NCBI GenBank assembly: GCA_966211965.1
Contig: CBIHON010000001.1
Span: forward strand, 62,001-126,000
DNA from: CBIHON01 sp966211965
Lineage (GTDB): Bacteria > Pseudomonadota > Gammaproteobacteria > Burkholderiales > Burkholderiaceae_D
Length of the DNA: 64,000 bases
Reading direction: 5' to 3'
In this document: in pieces, positions 1 through 8,083 of the stretch
How the letters are laid out: each line of letters opens with the position of its first letter
Position numbering within the stretch: position 1 is the first letter of the stretch
Program-made: the position numbers and the translations under genes
Notes under the pieces: generated by a model
Told to the model about the DNA's origin: nothing
What the model saw: only the letters and a program-made list of their open reading frames with translations
Databases searched by the model: none

Positions 1-61
1 GAAAATCGAGGATCTGCAGCCCTTCAATGCGCAGGAATTTGTTGACGCCTTGCTGAATTAA
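1..61 (+). CDS. ftsY: FtsY, signal recognition particle receptor GTPase (C-terminal end only)
   Basis: Only the last 19 codons are in the window, read from base 2 to the TAA at 59-61. The residues KIEDLQPFNAQEFVDALLN resemble the conserved FtsY C-terminus, in which a K-I-D-D-L-x-P-F motif precedes a D-A-L-L ending. FtsY docks the SRP-ribosome complex at the inner membrane for co-translational insertion. The gene sits 3 bases before ftsE, matching the classical ftsY-ftsE-ftsX order. The GTPase domain lies upstream of the window. Confidence 0.85.
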   Translation, partial: KIEDLQPFNAQEFVDALLN

Positions 62-64
62 GCA

Positions 65-730
65 ATGTCCATGATCGAATTCAGCCACGTCTCCAAGCAC
101 TATGCAGAAAATGCAAAGGCTCTGACCGACGTCACGCTCTCGATCGCGAAGGGTGAACTGATTTACCTGGCCGGCCCGTCGGGTGCGGGCAAATCAACCT
201 TATTAAAGATGATCGCCGCCATCGAACGTCCCAGCGCTGGCAAAGTCCAGGTAAATGGACAGGATATTGGACGCTTGAAAGCCTCCGGCCTGCCCTATCT
301 GCGTCGCAATCTCGGCTTGATCCTGCAACAGCCGCGCCTGCTGTTCGACCGCGACGTACTGGCTAACGTGGTGTTGCCGATGATCGTCAGCGGCGCTACC
401 AGATCCGATGCGGAAAAGCGCGCCCGCGCCGCTCTCGATAAGGTTGATCTGCTCGACAAGGCTTCGGCAGCGCCGCTCAGCCTGTCCGGCGGCGAACAGC
501 AGAGGGTAGCGATCGCCCGCGCCATCGTCAATCGGCCGCAAATCATCCTGGCAGACGAACCCACCGCCAATCTAGACCGTCTCAGCGCGAACAAGGTACT
601 GGATGCATTGAAAGCCTTCCATGCAGTCGGCGTGACGTGCGTCATCTCCAGTCATGACGAACACATCCTCGACCAGGCCAGCCGCGTGATTTATCTGAAG
701 CAGGGACAGATCGGGGACGGCACGGCATGA
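65..730 (+). CDS. ftsE: FtsE, ATP-binding subunit of the FtsEX cell-division complex
   Basis: A 221-residue ABC ATPase of normal FtsE length. Walker A GPSGAGKST is near residue 38, the signature LSGGEQQRVAIARA near 138 and Walker B ILADEPT near 160. FtsE pairs with FtsX at the septum, where ATP-driven changes activate periplasmic peptidoglycan hydrolases through FtsX. It starts 3 bases after the ftsY stop and its TGA overlaps the ftsX ATG, so the three genes are almost certainly co-transcribed and translationally coupled. A second ATG two codons in (base 71) is also possible because many FtsE proteins begin at M-I-x-F; neither start has a strong Shine-Dalgarno sequence. Confidence 0.95.
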   Translation: MSMIEFSHVSKHYAENAKALTDVTLSIAKGELIYLAGPSGAGKSTLLKMIAAIERPSAGKVQVNGQDIGRLKASGLPYLRRNLGLILQQPRLLFDRDVLANVVLPMIVSGATRSDAEKRARAALDKVDLLDKASAAPLSLSGGEQQRVAIARAIVNRPQIILADEPTANLDRLSANKVLDALKAFHAVGVTCVISSHDEHILDQASRVIYLKQGQIGDGTA

Positions 731-1662
731 GAATCTGGTTCAGGCAACATGCTTTCGCGTTGGCGCATGCAATGCGCCACGTCTTCAAGCCGCGCAGCGG
801 ATTTCTGCTCAACGTCGTGGTGGTGTCGATTGCGCTGGCACTGCCGTTTGCCGGCCTGACCTTGCTGGAAAATGTGCGTCCGCTATCCGAGCAGCTCTCG
901 GTTGAGCCCGAAATCAGTATTTTCCTGACGATGGATATCTCGCGCGACAAAGCGACGGCAATGGCGACGCCGATCCGCCGCGTTCTGCAAGACGCAAAAA
1001 CCAACGCTAAAGTCGAGTTTATCCCGCGCGAAAAAGCGTTTGGCTCGCTCAAGACCAAGACCGGGCTGTCCGAGGCGCTGACCACTCTGGGCGAAAATCC
1101 GCTGCCGGACGGCTATGTCCTGAAGCTGGCCGGTTTCCGGAACGCAGCCGAGGCGGTGCAGATCGACGCGATTGCGGCAAAGCTGAAAGCCTTGCCCGGT
1201 GTGGAATATGTACAAGTTGATTCGGCTTGGGTCAAGCGCTTGGCGGCCCTGTTGCAAGTGCTGCGCCTGGCGCTATTGCTGCTGGCGGCGACGCTGGGCG
1301 TGGTCGTGATTGCCGTAGCATTCAATACCATCCGCTTGCAAGTGATGAACCAGCGCGAGGAAATCGAAGTTTCGATCCTGGTCGGCGCGACCGAAGCCTT
1401 CATTTACCGGCCGTTTTACTATGCGGGCGCGTTATTGGGGCTATGTGCCGGCGGTGTCGCCCTGGGTGCGGTAGCGCTGGCGTTGCAGCCGCTCAATGGT
1501 GCGATAGCAGAGTTTGCCCACTTGTATGGTTCGGGGTTCCAGCTTGCTCCTTTGGGAATATTGGCGACCCTGCAATTGCTGGCTGTTAGCGCATTACTTG
1601 GGTTGATTGGCTCACTATTGTCGGTGCGTCGGCATTTGACAAGATTGACTCGGATGGGCTGA
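727..1662 (+). CDS. ftsX: FtsX, membrane subunit of the FtsEX cell-division complex
   Basis: A 311-residue protein with FtsX architecture. A cytoplasmic N-terminus and first membrane helix (about residues 20-45) lead into a periplasmic domain (about 50-165, with the VEPEISIFL strand). A cluster of three hydrophobic helices follows (about 170-205, 225-255, 270-300). The ATG overlaps the ftsE stop by four bases, typical of the pair. FtsX relays ATP hydrolysis by FtsE to the envelope hydrolase machinery during division. The short basic tail and total length are ordinary. Confidence 0.94.
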   Translation: MRIWFRQHAFALAHAMRHVFKPRSGFLLNVVVVSIALALPFAGLTLLENVRPLSEQLSVEPEISIFLTMDISRDKATAMATPIRRVLQDAKTNAKVEFIPREKAFGSLKTKTGLSEALTTLGENPLPDGYVLKLAGFRNAAEAVQIDAIAAKLKALPGVEYVQVDSAWVKRLAALLQVLRLALLLLAATLGVVVIAVAFNTIRLQVMNQREEIEVSILVGATEAFIYRPFYYAGALLGLCAGGVALGAVALALQPLNGAIAEFAHLYGSGFQLAPLGILATLQLLAVSALLGLIGSLLSVRRHLTRLTRMG

Positions 1663-1746
1663 TTCTATGCCATTGCAAATCAGCAATAAAATTGACTTTT
1701 TGAAATCAGCTATCTCCCCTTTTTAGCCTCCTCCTGCGTGCTGCAG

Positions 1747-1768
1747 AAATGTCATCCTTGACATTTTT
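1747..1768 (+). terminator. Weak intrinsic terminator after ftsX
   Basis: An eight-base stem AAATGTCA / TGACATTT with a TCCT loop runs into five T residues. It lies 85 bases beyond the ftsX stop. The stem is A/T-rich, so termination efficiency is doubtful. The segment TTGACA inside it would also fit a -35 box for rpoH, but no good -10 lies at the right distance. Confidence 0.4.
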
Positions 1769-1887
1769 AAACGATCTTTGATATGCCGCAACTTTTTCTC
1801 CCCGCCTTATTCTAAGCTCGTTAGACAGGAAGTATGCGGTTAGGGAATCGATAGCATTTTTGCTATTCCCTTCTTTTAAATCATGAA

Positions 1888-1914
1888 TTAGCACTCCTCG
1901 CGATAGAGTGCTAA
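1888..1914 (+). promoter_or_regulatory. CIRCE operator (HrcA binding site) upstream of rpoH
   Basis: The sequence is TTAGCACTC, nine spacer bases, GAGTGCTAA, which is the exact CIRCE consensus with no mismatch. CIRCE is bound by the repressor HrcA, which is titrated by GroEL during heat stress. Its position 72 bases before the rpoH start places the heat-shock sigma factor gene under HrcA control. This links the repressor-based and sigma-based heat-shock circuits. Confidence 0.93.
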
Positions 1915-1986
1915 TATATTCCGAACTATTCCAAGTTTGGCCCTATCCAAGCTTTAGGAATCCTAAATTAGGAGCAAGGAGAAAAT

Positions 1987-2883
1987 ATGAAGGGCATGCC
2001 CTCAACACCCGCATTGATACCTGCCAACAATGCATTGGCTCTTGGCTTTTCCGGTAATTTAGGCAATCTTGATGCCTATATTTCTGCAGTCAATCGTCTG
2101 CCGATGCTATCGCATGAGGAAGAAGTATCGCTGGCCCGTCGCCTGCGTGAGAAAAACGATTTGGCAGCGGCACAAGAATTGGTGTTGTCGCATCTGCGTC
2201 TGGTCGTTTCGATCGCACGCGGCTATTTAGGCTACGGCTTGCCGCATGCCGACTTAATCCAAGAGGGCAATATCGGCTTGATGAAAGCCGTTAAACGTTT
2301 CGATCCGGATCAAGGCGTGCGCTTGGTGTCGTACGCGATGCACTGGATCAAGGCCGAGATGCATGAGTACATTCTGAAAAACTGGCGCTTGGTCAAGGTT
2401 GCCACGACCAAAGCTCAGCGTAAGTTGTTCTTCAATCTGCGCAGCCACAAAGAAGGTTTGGACTCGATGACACCGGCACAAGTCGATGCGCTCGCCGCAA
2501 CCTTGAACGTCAAACGCGACGAAGTGATCGAGATGGAAACCCGCTTATCCGGTCGCGATATCGCACTGGAAGCACCTACCGATGAGGAAGATGACAAGTT
2601 TGCGCCAATTGCTTACCTGTCGTCCGACATGCAGGAGCCGACCAAAGTGCTGGAAGCCCAGCAGTTCGATCGCTTGCAAACCGAGGGGCTTGAAGATGCG
2701 CTGTCCAAGCTCGACGCCCGTTCGCGCCGCATCGTCGAGGCACGTTGGCTTGCCAATGATGACGGTTCCGGCGCCACCTTGCATGAACTGGCGGACGAAT
2801 TCGGCGTGTCGGCCGAGCGGATACGGCAGATCGAGGCAGTGGCGTTGAAAAAAATGAAAGGTTCGCTGGCGGCTTATGCCTGA
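1987..2883 (+). CDS. rpoH: RpoH, heat-shock sigma factor sigma-32
   Basis: A 298-residue group 3 sigma-70 family protein. Region 2 (about residues 65-135) has the core-binding DLIQEGNIGLMKAVKRFDP and the -10-recognising SYAMHWIKAEMHEYI. The RpoH box QRKLFFNLR lies near 142-150, which identifies it as sigma-32 rather than RpoD or RpoS. Region 4 helix-turn-helix LHELADEFGVSAERIRQIE is at the C-terminus. A GGAG-type ribosome binding site precedes the ATG. It is transcribed alone behind a CIRCE operator and closed by a strong terminator. It directs RNA polymerase to chaperone and protease promoters after heat or protein-folding stress. Confidence 0.96.
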   Translation: MKGMPSTPALIPANNALALGFSGNLGNLDAYISAVNRLPMLSHEEEVSLARRLREKNDLAAAQELVLSHLRLVVSIARGYLGYGLPHADLIQEGNIGLMKAVKRFDPDQGVRLVSYAMHWIKAEMHEYILKNWRLVKVATTKAQRKLFFNLRSHKEGLDSMTPAQVDALAATLNVKRDEVIEMETRLSGRDIALEAPTDEEDDKFAPIAYLSSDMQEPTKVLEAQQFDRLQTEGLEDALSKLDARSRRIVEARWLANDDGSGATLHELADEFGVSAERIRQIEAVALKKMKGSLAAYA

Positions 2884-2892
2884 AAAAGCCTG

Positions 2893-2920
2893 AAAAAAGC
2901 GCTCATTCGAGCGCTTTTTT
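2893..2920. terminator. Bidirectional intrinsic terminator between rpoH and senC
   Basis: A perfect stem AAAAAAGCGCTC / GAGCGCTTTTTT with an ATTC loop has A-runs and T-runs on both sides, so it can end transcription of rpoH (+) and of the convergent senC operon (-). Confidence 0.92.
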
Positions 2921-2935
2921 ATTGAAACTCAACAA

Positions 2936-3553
2936 TCACGACAGCAACATCTTGAGATCATGCACGATTGGTTCGGCACCTTGTCCATGCCGAACAAACA
3001 GCCGGATACGGCCTTGCGGATCGAATACATAGCTGCCGGCAGTGTGATCGATCGTATAGCTGCCCGGCTCCTTGCCCGGCACTTTTTGGTAGAACACATG
3101 AAAGTCTTTCGCGATTTTATCGGTAGCGGCTTTATCGCCAAACATACCTAAAAAGCGCGGATCGAAAGCCGGAACATACTTCGACAAAAGCGCAGCAGTA
3201 TCCCGTTCTGGATCGAGTGTGACGAATACCACCTGAACCTTGTCTGCCAACGGTCCCAGATGCTTCATCACGCCTGCCATCTCGGCCATCGTGGTCGGGC
3301 AAACGTCAGGACATTGTGTATAGCCGAAAAACACCACGACCGCCTTGCCCTTGAAATCGGCCAAGGTGCGGACCTTACCAGTGTGATCGGTCAACACAAA
3401 ATCCTTTGCGTAATCAATGCCGGTGACATCGGTATTCTTGAAAGAGGACTTGGCCGGCGACAGAATCATCTGCGAACCGTTGCCGCCCTGCCTTTCGCAG
3501 CCCCCCGACACCAGCATTACCGCGAGGAGAACCGCAAGCTTCAGCAAGCGCAT
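2936..3553 (-). CDS. senC: SCO1/SenC-family copper protein for cytochrome oxidase assembly
   Basis: A 205-residue thioredoxin-fold lipoprotein. The N-terminus MRLLKLAVLLAVMLVSGGC carries a lipobox with Cys19. The copper motif CPDVCP is near residues 80-85, and the third ligand His is in DHTAGSYVF near 168, so all three SCO metal ligands are present. The family delivers copper or a reductant to the CuA site of oxidase subunit II. The start chosen is the ATG at 3553, which overlaps the ctaB stop by one base; a longer in-frame extension runs through ctaB and lacks a signal sequence. It is the last gene of the heme A/assembly operon before a strong terminator. Confidence 0.92.
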   Translation of the reverse strand: MRLLKLAVLLAVMLVSGGCERQGGNGSQMILSPAKSSFKNTDVTGIDYAKDFVLTDHTGKVRTLADFKGKAVVVFFGYTQCPDVCPTTMAEMAGVMKHLGPLADKVQVVFVTLDPERDTAALLSKYVPAFDPRFLGMFGDKAATDKIAKDFHVFYQKVPGKEPGSYTIDHTAGSYVFDPQGRIRLFVRHGQGAEPIVHDLKMLLS

Positions 3554-4443
3554 CAGAATTTGAAATAGTGATCGATCAACAGTGCCGCAAACAGCAACGA
3601 CAGATAAATGATCGAATAAGTGAAAGTTTTGCGCGCGATCAAATCGCTGTAGTGCCGATAAATCTGCCACGCATACCAGAGGAAAATCCCGCCCAGCACA
3701 ATGGCGCTGGCAAGGTAAATCAGGCCGCTCATATGTACTGCATACGGCAAGGTAGAAGTTGCCACCAATGCGATGGTGTACAGCCAGACATGCAACTGAG
3801 TAAATTGCATGCCATGCGTGATCGGCAGCATCGGCAAGCCCGATTTTGCATAGTCGTCGCGGCGATACAATGCCAGAGCCCAGAAGTGCGGCGGGGTCCA
3901 GATAAAAATGATGAGCACCAGTATCCAAGCTTGCATGGGAACATCATTGGCAATCGCAGCCCAGCCCAGCGCTGGCGGCATCGCCCCTGCCAGACCGCCG
4001 ATCACGATGTTTTGCGGCGTTGCCGGCTTCAAGAGCATGGTGTAAATCACCGCATAGCCGACAAAGGTGGCAAAGGTCAGCCACATGGTGAGCGGATTGA
4101 CAAAGTTGTACAGCGTCCACATCCCCAAACCACCCAATACGCCGGAAAAGACCAGCGTTTGCATCACGGTGATTTCACCGCGCGCCATCGGACGGCGGGC
4201 AGTGCGGGCCATACGTGAATCCACTTCGCGTTCGACCAGGCAATTGACGGCGAACGCGGCACCGGCCAGTAGCCAGATGCCGATAGTGGCCGCCATCACG
4301 TCTTTCCAGTTCGGCAGTTCCGGCGTGGCGAGGAACATGCCGATCACCGCGCAAAATACCGCCAACTGGGTCACGCGCGGCTTGGTCAAAGCCCAGTATT
4401 GGGCAGCGCGATTGGGAGGCTGGGCTGTCAGAATATTGCTCAT
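3553..4443 (-). CDS. ctaB: Protoheme IX farnesyltransferase (heme O synthase)
   Basis: A 296-residue UbiA-family prenyltransferase. It transfers a farnesyl group to heme B to make heme O, the precursor of heme A for the aa3 oxidase. The Asp-rich substrate motif is visible as NCLVEREVDSRMARTARRP near residues 68-86, and about eight to nine hydrophobic helices span the protein. It lies 10 bases downstream of ctaA and overlaps senC by one base, consistent with one operon for heme A synthesis and copper delivery. Length is normal. Confidence 0.95.
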   Translation of the reverse strand: MSNILTAQPPNRAAQYWALTKPRVTQLAVFCAVIGMFLATPELPNWKDVMAATIGIWLLAGAAFAVNCLVEREVDSRMARTARRPMARGEITVMQTLVFSGVLGGLGMWTLYNFVNPLTMWLTFATFVGYAVIYTMLLKPATPQNIVIGGLAGAMPPALGWAAIANDVPMQAWILVLIIFIWTPPHFWALALYRRDDYAKSGLPMLPITHGMQFTQLHVWLYTIALVATSTLPYAVHMSGLIYLASAIVLGGIFLWYAWQIYRHYSDLIARKTFTYSIIYLSLLFAALLIDHYFKF

Positions 4444-4453
4444 GCTTGGAATG

Positions 4454-5554
4454 TCAGGTGCTAGAGGCGTGAAGCGAACTTATTCCGGTCGGAATTCGAG
4501 CCTTGTAGTTTAACATGACCACCAATAGCACGAGCAAAGCTGCGCCGCCGTTGTGCGCCACCGCCAGTGCCAACGGCCACTTCAAAAAAATCGTGGAAAT
4601 GCCGGTGCCGAGCTGCAGCACAAGCGCGATCAAAAGCCAACGCCCCGTCTTGCGCAGGCCATCGATTCGCAGTGATCGGTATGCGACGAATGCGAGCAGG
4701 AGTGCGACCACGAAAGCAAAGCCACGGTGCACCCAATGTATGGCTGTCAGCGCAGGAAATGGCAGATACTCTCCGCCGGCCGTCTTGCCGAGTTCACGCC
4801 ACAGGGTAAAGCCATTGGCAAAATCCATTTGCGGCAGCCAATTGCCGTGACACTGAGGAAAGTCGATGCAAGCCAAGGCTGCGTAGTTGGTGCTGACCCA
4901 ACCGCCCAAAGCAAGCTGAAGCCCGAGCAGCGCAGCCCCCAGTATGGCCGGCGCTCGCAGCGTGGCGGCTGTTTGCGTGTCCACCACATGCTCGCCTTGC
5001 CTGGCCGCCAACCAACTCAGCAATGCCAGCAGGGTCAAGCCAAGAAGAAGATGGATCGTCACGATCACCGGCTGCAGTTTCATCGTCACGGTCCAGGCTC
5101 CGAATGCGCCTTGCAGGCAAACGAATGCAAACAGGATGCTCGGCTGCCACGGCGAAAATTTCACGTCTCTGCGCCCCGATTTCAGCCAGCCGCGCCATGC
5201 AATCGCCGTCAGCGCAATGATCAAGACGCCGATGCTCATCGCTAGGTAGCGATGAATCATTTCGATCCATGCCTTGACCGGCGTCACCGGTCCGGTCGGC
5301 ATCGCGCTTTGCGCCGCATGGATCTCCGCGTGAGCGGCCAAGGGATTGGCCTGCCCATAGCATCCTGGCCAATCAGGACAGCCCAAGCCGGAATCAGTCA
5401 GGCGCGTGAAGGCGCCGAACATGATCAGGTCAAAGGTCAGGAACAGCGTAACCCAAATCAGTTTGCGATATTTGTTGGCGTCGCGCGAACCCCAGACCGT
5501 TGCCAGCGGTAACAGAGCGATGAGAATCCCGATGGCGGCAAGTTGAATCAGCAT
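4454..5554 (-). CDS. ctaA: Heme A synthase (COX15/CtaA family)
   Basis: A 366-residue polytopic membrane protein with eight predicted helices in two four-helix halves. Conserved His residues flank the helices in each half, for example EMIHRYLA and IHWVHRGFAF. Paired Cys residues also occur (GCPDWPGCYGQ near 60 and CIDFPQCHG near 232), typical of the COX15-like family. It oxidises the methyl group of heme O to a formyl group, giving heme A. The ATG at 5554 overlaps the preceding stop in a TAATG arrangement. It is followed closely by ctaB, so heme O and heme A synthases are made together. Confidence 0.94.
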   Translation of the reverse strand: MLIQLAAIGILIALLPLATVWGSRDANKYRKLIWVTLFLTFDLIMFGAFTRLTDSGLGCPDWPGCYGQANPLAAHAEIHAAQSAMPTGPVTPVKAWIEMIHRYLAMSIGVLIIALTAIAWRGWLKSGRRDVKFSPWQPSILFAFVCLQGAFGAWTVTMKLQPVIVTIHLLLGLTLLALLSWLAARQGEHVVDTQTAATLRAPAILGAALLGLQLALGGWVSTNYAALACIDFPQCHGNWLPQMDFANGFTLWRELGKTAGGEYLPFPALTAIHWVHRGFAFVVALLLAFVAYRSLRIDGLRKTGRWLLIALVLQLGTGISTIFLKWPLALAVAHNGGAALLVLLVVMLNYKARIPTGISSLHASST

Positions 5555-6144
5555 TATCCGATACTCGATGCTTTCAACAGCTTGGCGATGTCTTTCTTGA
5601 TCTTGTTCGCATCGGCATTTTTTGGAAAGCGCATCATCAGGTTACCCAAAGGATCGATCATGTAGATATGGTCAGCCAGCGTCGCGCCCGGCTCGACCGG
5701 CAGCCAAGTCTTGAGCGTATCCATCTTGGCCCGCAGCATGTGCGTGCCATCGTATTCTCGCATGACGATGGTATCCAGAGGCTTGTCGTCGATAATCAGC
5801 CATACCCGCTCAATACGCTCCCGGTCTTTGCCGGTCGCGGTACGCAGTTGGCGCATGTCATACAGCTTTTTTTGACATGGCTCGCGGCACTCGGCTTCAT
5901 CGACCTGCAACATGATCCATTTGCCTTTATAGGCATCAAGCGTAAGCGCTTTGCCGTCAAGCGCAGTAAGGCCAAGCGCCGGCATCGGATAGGCTCGCGG
6001 ATCAAGCAAGACGCCGTAATTAGTCCGCCCCTCGGGCTTGATCACATAGTAAGTGAGGTAGGAAAAAAACATCGGCGCCGCGCATACAGCGAGCACCGCA
6101 AATAATTTCCAGCGCCCATTATTTTGTTGCTTGTCTTGATCCAC
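5554..6144 (-). CDS. SCO-like membrane-anchored oxidase assembly protein
   Basis: A 196-residue protein with one N-terminal membrane helix (about residues 12-35) and a periplasmic thioredoxin-like domain. A CxxxC motif in ECREPCQKK, near 83-89, sits where SCO proteins have their copper cysteines, but the rest is diverged and no clear third His ligand is seen. Proteins of this type are regularly found between SURF1 and CtaA in Burkholderiales oxidase clusters. A thiol-redox or copper role in oxidase maturation is inferred. It begins with GTG at 6144, inside the last 26 bases of surf1, indicating coupling. Confidence 0.8.
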   Translation of the reverse strand: MDQDKQQNNGRWKLFAVLAVCAAPMFFSYLTYYVIKPEGRTNYGVLLDPRAYPMPALGLTALDGKALTLDAYKGKWIMLQVDEAECREPCQKKLYDMRQLRTATGKDRERIERVWLIIDDKPLDTIVMREYDGTHMLRAKMDTLKTWLPVEPGATLADHIYMIDPLGNLMMRFPKNADANKIKKDIAKLLKASSIG

Positions 6145-6844
6145 GTCGAAATCCTGTCACCACAAAAAATATAAATGCCGTCGCGGCCAGTCCGTACCAC
6201 TGGAAAGCATAGCCGCGATGCTTGTCGATACCGGTCGAAGGCAGGGGCCAGTCGCGCACCAGTCCGTCCGGCATGGCATTGGTCTGCTCCACGAAAAACG
6301 GCTGCAGCGCCAGTTTGCTGGCTGCGGCGAATTCCGCAATCTCCACGTTTTGCGCAATCACATTCGGATGCAGGCGTTCTGCCTTTCCCAACTGCAGCAA
6401 ATGGCCGGGATTGCGTCTCGCCACCCCTTGAATCTCGATCACGCCAGGCGGCGTCACAAGCGGCGGCAGCTTGGCACGGTCAGCCATGTTACGGGCGATC
6501 CAACCGCGTACGATCAACACATGCAAGTCGCTGCCGGCGATCTTAAAAGGCATCAGCACATACATGCCGGCTGCTCCTTTGTATGGCCGATTATCCAAAT
6601 AGATCGGCCAATCGCTTACAAACTCGCCTTTGATCCGGACTAACCTGTATTCGATCGAATCGAGCATTGCCGGGGCGGCGCCCAACATGATTGGCGGTGC
6701 GGCCTCGCGTTCCGTCAACTTTCGTTCAATCGCTTCTTTTTCCTGCGCACGGCGTGTTTGCCATTGGCCTAACGAGATGCCGATTGCGACGACCAGCACG
6801 GCAGCGGCAAACGGTATCCAGCGGAAGTGGAAAGTGAATGGCAT
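6119..6844 (-). CDS. surf1: SURF1-family cytochrome oxidase assembly protein
   Basis: A 241-residue protein with the SURF1 plan: one membrane helix at each end (about residues 7-25 and 215-233) and a periplasmic domain between. Family motifs include GISLGQWQTRRAQEKEA at the first helix, YLDNRPYKGAAGMYVLMPF and VIVRGWIARN in the middle, and HRGYAFQWYGLA at the second helix. SURF1 assists heme A insertion into subunit I. It is transcribed towards ctaA. Its 5' end is divergent from the DUF2909 gene with 73 bases between the starts. No strong Shine-Dalgarno precedes the ATG. Confidence 0.9.
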   Translation of the reverse strand: MPFTFHFRWIPFAAAVLVVAIGISLGQWQTRRAQEKEAIERKLTEREAAPPIMLGAAPAMLDSIEYRLVRIKGEFVSDWPIYLDNRPYKGAAGMYVLMPFKIAGSDLHVLIVRGWIARNMADRAKLPPLVTPPGVIEIQGVARRNPGHLLQLGKAERLHPNVIAQNVEIAEFAAASKLALQPFFVEQTNAMPDGLVRDWPLPSTGIDKHRGYAFQWYGLAATAFIFFVVTGFRRGSRQATK

Positions 6845-6917
6845 TACAATGTCGTTTTACTCAATGCACCTGGCCGGGCTGCACTTGTTTTGCATGGCTG
6901 ACCAGACCGCACCCGCT

Positions 6918-7118
6918 ATGAAAATTCTCGTCGCCATCGCCTTCGTCTTGATTCTCGCCAGCCTGGCCTCTGCATTGATTTTCCTGATGAAGGACAAAGG
7001 CAGGAGCAATCGTACGGTACGAGCACTGGCATTGCGCGTCGGCTTTTCGATCCTGCTGTTCGTGTTGATATTGATCGCCAATTATTTGGGTTGGATACAG
7101 CCGACCGGCATTCGCTGA
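6918..7118 (+). CDS. DUF2909 twin-transmembrane small protein
   Basis: A 66-residue protein made almost wholly of two membrane helices (about residues 3-24 and 41-60) separated by a short basic loop (KDKGRSNRTVR). This matches the DUF2909 family, which is commonly embedded in cytochrome oxidase clusters of Burkholderiales but has no proven function. The ATG at 6918 gives the typical M-K-I-L-V start; upstream in-frame ATGs are less likely. It is the only + strand gene within the oxidase locus, divergent from surf1 and convergent with ctaE, sharing the terminator that follows. Confidence 0.85.
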   Translation: MKILVAIAFVLILASLASALIFLMKDKGRSNRTVRALALRVGFSILLFVLILIANYLGWIQPTGIR

Positions 7119-7151
7119 GATTGGATTGTAGAATAGAACACGTGTTCCAGT

Positions 7152-7181
7152 AAAAAAGCCGCACTTCCGTGCGGCTTTTTT
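7152..7181. terminator. Bidirectional terminator between DUF2909 gene and ctaE
   Basis: The stem AAAAAAGCCGCAC / GTGCGGCTTTTTT with a TTCC loop serves convergent genes, with a T-run on either strand. Confidence 0.93.
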
Positions 7182-7195
7182 ATCCGGACAATAAC

Positions 7196-8059
7196 TTACA
7201 GCCAATAAACGACCACGTACAAACCGAGCCAAACCACGTCGACAAAGTGCCAATACCAAGCTGCACCTTCGAACGCAAAATGATGCTCCGGCGTGAAGTG
7301 TCCCTTCATCACGCGAAACAGCACCACCGCCAGCATGATCGCACCCATCGTCACATGGAAGCCATGGAAACCGGTCAACATGAAGAACGTCGAACCGTAA
7401 ATGCCTGAAGTCAACTTCAAGTTCAGCTCGCTATAGGCATGCGAATATTCGTAAGCCTGGAAGCCCATGAAAACGGCGCCGAGCAAAATGGTGGCGAACA
7501 GCCAGAACGCAGTCTTCGCACGATGGCCTGCGCGCAACGCATGGTGCGCGATGGTCAAGGTCACTCCGGACGTCAACAAGAGCGCGGTGTTGATCGTCGG
7601 GATAGGGAAAGGCCCCATTGTCTTGAAGTTTTCGATCGTGCCGGCCGGCCCAGTATTGCCCCAATGCGCGGCAAAATCCGGCCATAAGACCTTATGATCG
7701 AGGTCAGCGAGCCACGGCATCGTGATGCTGCGTGCATAGAACAGCGCGCCAAAAAAGCCTGCAAAAAACATCACCTCGGAGAAAATGAACCAGCTCATGC
7801 TCCAGCGATAGGAAGTATCGATGCGGCTGCTATACAAGCCGCCTTCGGATTCCGAAATCGCCTGGCCGAACCACTTGTACAGTACGACCAGCACTGCCAG
7901 AATCCCGGCGATATTGGCGTACTGGCCCCATGCGTAACCATTCACCCAGGCCGAAGCACCCGCCATCGTCAAGAGCAGCGATACTCCAGCCAGCACCGGC
8001 CATTGAGATGGACCAGGTATGAAATAATACGGCGCACTAGCGTGTTGTTGAGAACTCAT
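7196..8059 (-). CDS. ctaE: Cytochrome c oxidase subunit III
   Basis: A 287-residue, seven-helix protein of the COX3 family. Hallmarks are WSMSWFIFSEVMFFAGFFGA with its conserved Glu, and FFMLTGFHGFHVTMGA followed by AWYWHFVDVVWLGLYVVVY at the C-terminus. It is part of the aa3-type oxidase core, stabilising subunit I and the proton-uptake path. A GGAGAGAG ribosome binding site precedes the ATG. It follows the DUF2970 gene by 24 bases and ends just before a strong terminator, so it is the last gene of the ctaC-ctaE operon. Confidence 0.96.
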   Translation of the reverse strand: MSSQQHASAPYYFIPGPSQWPVLAGVSLLLTMAGASAWVNGYAWGQYANIAGILAVLVVLYKWFGQAISESEGGLYSSRIDTSYRWSMSWFIFSEVMFFAGFFGALFYARSITMPWLADLDHKVLWPDFAAHWGNTGPAGTIENFKTMGPFPIPTINTALLLTSGVTLTIAHHALRAGHRAKTAFWLFATILLGAVFMGFQAYEYSHAYSELNLKLTSGIYGSTFFMLTGFHGFHVTMGAIMLAVVLFRVMKGHFTPEHHFAFEGAAWYWHFVDVVWLGLYVVVYWL

Positions 8060-8083
8060 CTCTCTCTCCAGAATTTAAATTCA

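Larger units (their letters stand above)
1663..1986. other. ftsX-rpoH intergenic region (324 bases)
   Basis: This non-coding stretch holds, in order, a weak terminator-like hairpin for ftsX (1747-1768), a hairpin at 1843-1870, a perfect CIRCE operator at 1888-1914, and the rpoH ribosome binding site just before 1987. A 62-codon open frame on the minus strand (1894 to 1706, GTG start inside CIRCE) resembles nothing I recognise and is probably chance. I could not fix a sigma-70 or sigma-32 promoter with confidence. Confidence 0.6.

Noticed and set aside
1706..1894. 62-codon minus-strand open frame between ftsX and rpoH
   Set aside because: Its GTG start lies inside the CIRCE operator, no ribosome binding site is seen and the peptide resembles no family.
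3554..3928. N-terminal extension of senC through ctaB
   Set aside because: The extension lies in another frame of ctaB; the lipoprotein signal begins exactly at 3553.
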